This document shows, in pieces, positions 5,842-5,984 of a stretch of 5,984 nt of DNA. The position numbers and the translations under genes were made by a program. Source of the DNA: an uncultured Anaerotruncus sp. (lineage in GTDB: Bacteria; Bacillota; Clostridia; Oscillospirales; Ruminococcaceae); NCBI RefSeq assembly GCF_902490045.1, contig NZ_CABUCJ010000134.1, positions 1-5,984 on the forward strand. The letters run 5' to 3'. Below the pieces are notes generated by a model that was not told the origin of the DNA, did no database searches, and saw only the letters and a list, made by a program, of their open reading frames with translations. How positions within the stretch are numbered: the first letter of the stretch is position 1; each line of letters opens with the position of its first letter.

Positions 5842-5937
5842 CCGCTCGGTGAACGGCGGAGTTGCCGGGACCTGCCTCGACGGTTTTAGGTTTTCCGCTC
5901 ATCGAGCGGCGGGGCTTGCCGGGTCCCGCCCCGGCGG
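5842..5937 (+). repeat. Imperfect tandem repeat after moaC
   Basis: Two copies of a roughly 42-base unit (5842-5883 and 5895-5937) match at about 32 of 43 aligned positions, with the core TTGCCGGG and the starts CCGCTC shared. Copy 2 folds into two perfect six-base hairpins: CCGCTC/GAGCGG (5895-5900 with 5904-5909) and GCCGGG/CCCGGC (5918-5923 with 5930-5935). Copy 1 keeps the first hairpin with one mismatch and largely loses the second. It lies directly after the moaC stop with no reading frame of note. It may be an intergenic repeat family or a degenerate terminator. Confidence 0.55.
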
Positions 5938-5941
5938 GCGG

Positions 5942-5971
5942 GTCGACTTCTTGCTCGCCCAAGAAGTCGAC
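5942..5971 (+). repeat. Perfect 12-base palindrome near the right edge
   Basis: GTCGACTTCTTG (5942-5953) and CAAGAAGTCGAC (5960-5971) are exact reverse complements around the six-base loop CTCGCC. As RNA this is a stable hairpin, but no T-run follows, so Rho-independent termination is doubtful. It follows immediately on the tandem repeat and may be part of the same repeated element. No gene starts before the window ends. Confidence 0.7.
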
Positions 5972-5984
5972 GGAAGAAGGGCGC

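Noticed and set aside
5741..5962. A 73-codon minus-strand frame across the moaC end and the repeat block
   Set aside because: Half is antisense to moaC and half is repeat DNA; no motif or ribosome site supports it.
5842..5971. CRISPR array
   Set aside because: Only two imperfect units, differing at about a quarter of positions, with a spacer of 11 bases and no cas genes.

Overview
The window looks like a stretch of a GC-rich Gram-positive anaerobe, most probably a clostridial (Oscillospiraceae-type) Firmicute. The reasons are strong AAGGAGG-like ribosome sites, an AT-rich sigma-70-type promoter standing out from a coding background that looks well above 60% GC, and gene families common in that group. 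The taxonomic call is inference; no rRNA or other marker is present.

Layout: positions 1-163 are a non-coding leader with several small dyads and an excellent ribosome site. Positions 164-3853 hold a compact three-gene operon for a heterotrimeric molybdenum hydroxylase of the E. coli XdhABC type: the molybdopterin subunit (xdhA), the FAD subunit (xdhB) and the 2x[2Fe-2S] subunit (xdhC). A strong GC hairpin closes it (3863-3890). Positions 3910-3980 are a well-formed promoter, a ModE-like palindrome sitting on the predicted transcription start, and a ribosome site. They drive a second operon (3987-5837): a short ModE-type winged-helix regulator that lacks any molybdate-binding domain, a MoeA/MogA-like molybdopterin-binding protein with a C-terminal cysteine cluster, and moaC. 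The regulator and the MoeA-like gene overlap by 14 bases, and the MoeA-like gene and moaC overlap by one base, so translation is probably coupled. Positions 5838-5984 are non-coding, with an imperfect tandem repeat and a perfect 12-bp-stem palindrome.

How it fits together: the first operon makes a purine hydroxylase (xanthine/hypoxanthine dehydrogenase) that needs molybdenum cofactor (Moco). The second makes two Moco-pathway proteins under a ModE-like regulator. MoaC catalyses the early step from GTP toward cyclic pyranopterin monophosphate, and the MoeA-like protein probably acts late on molybdopterin or in handling Moco. The regulator may repress its own operon, and a related half-site upstream of xdhA suggests it could also control the enzyme operon.

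The gene content is of known families. The parts worth a second look are the candidate operators, the single-domain ModE paired with a Cys-cluster MoeA-like protein, and the repeat/palindrome block at the right edge. No wholly new system is evident.
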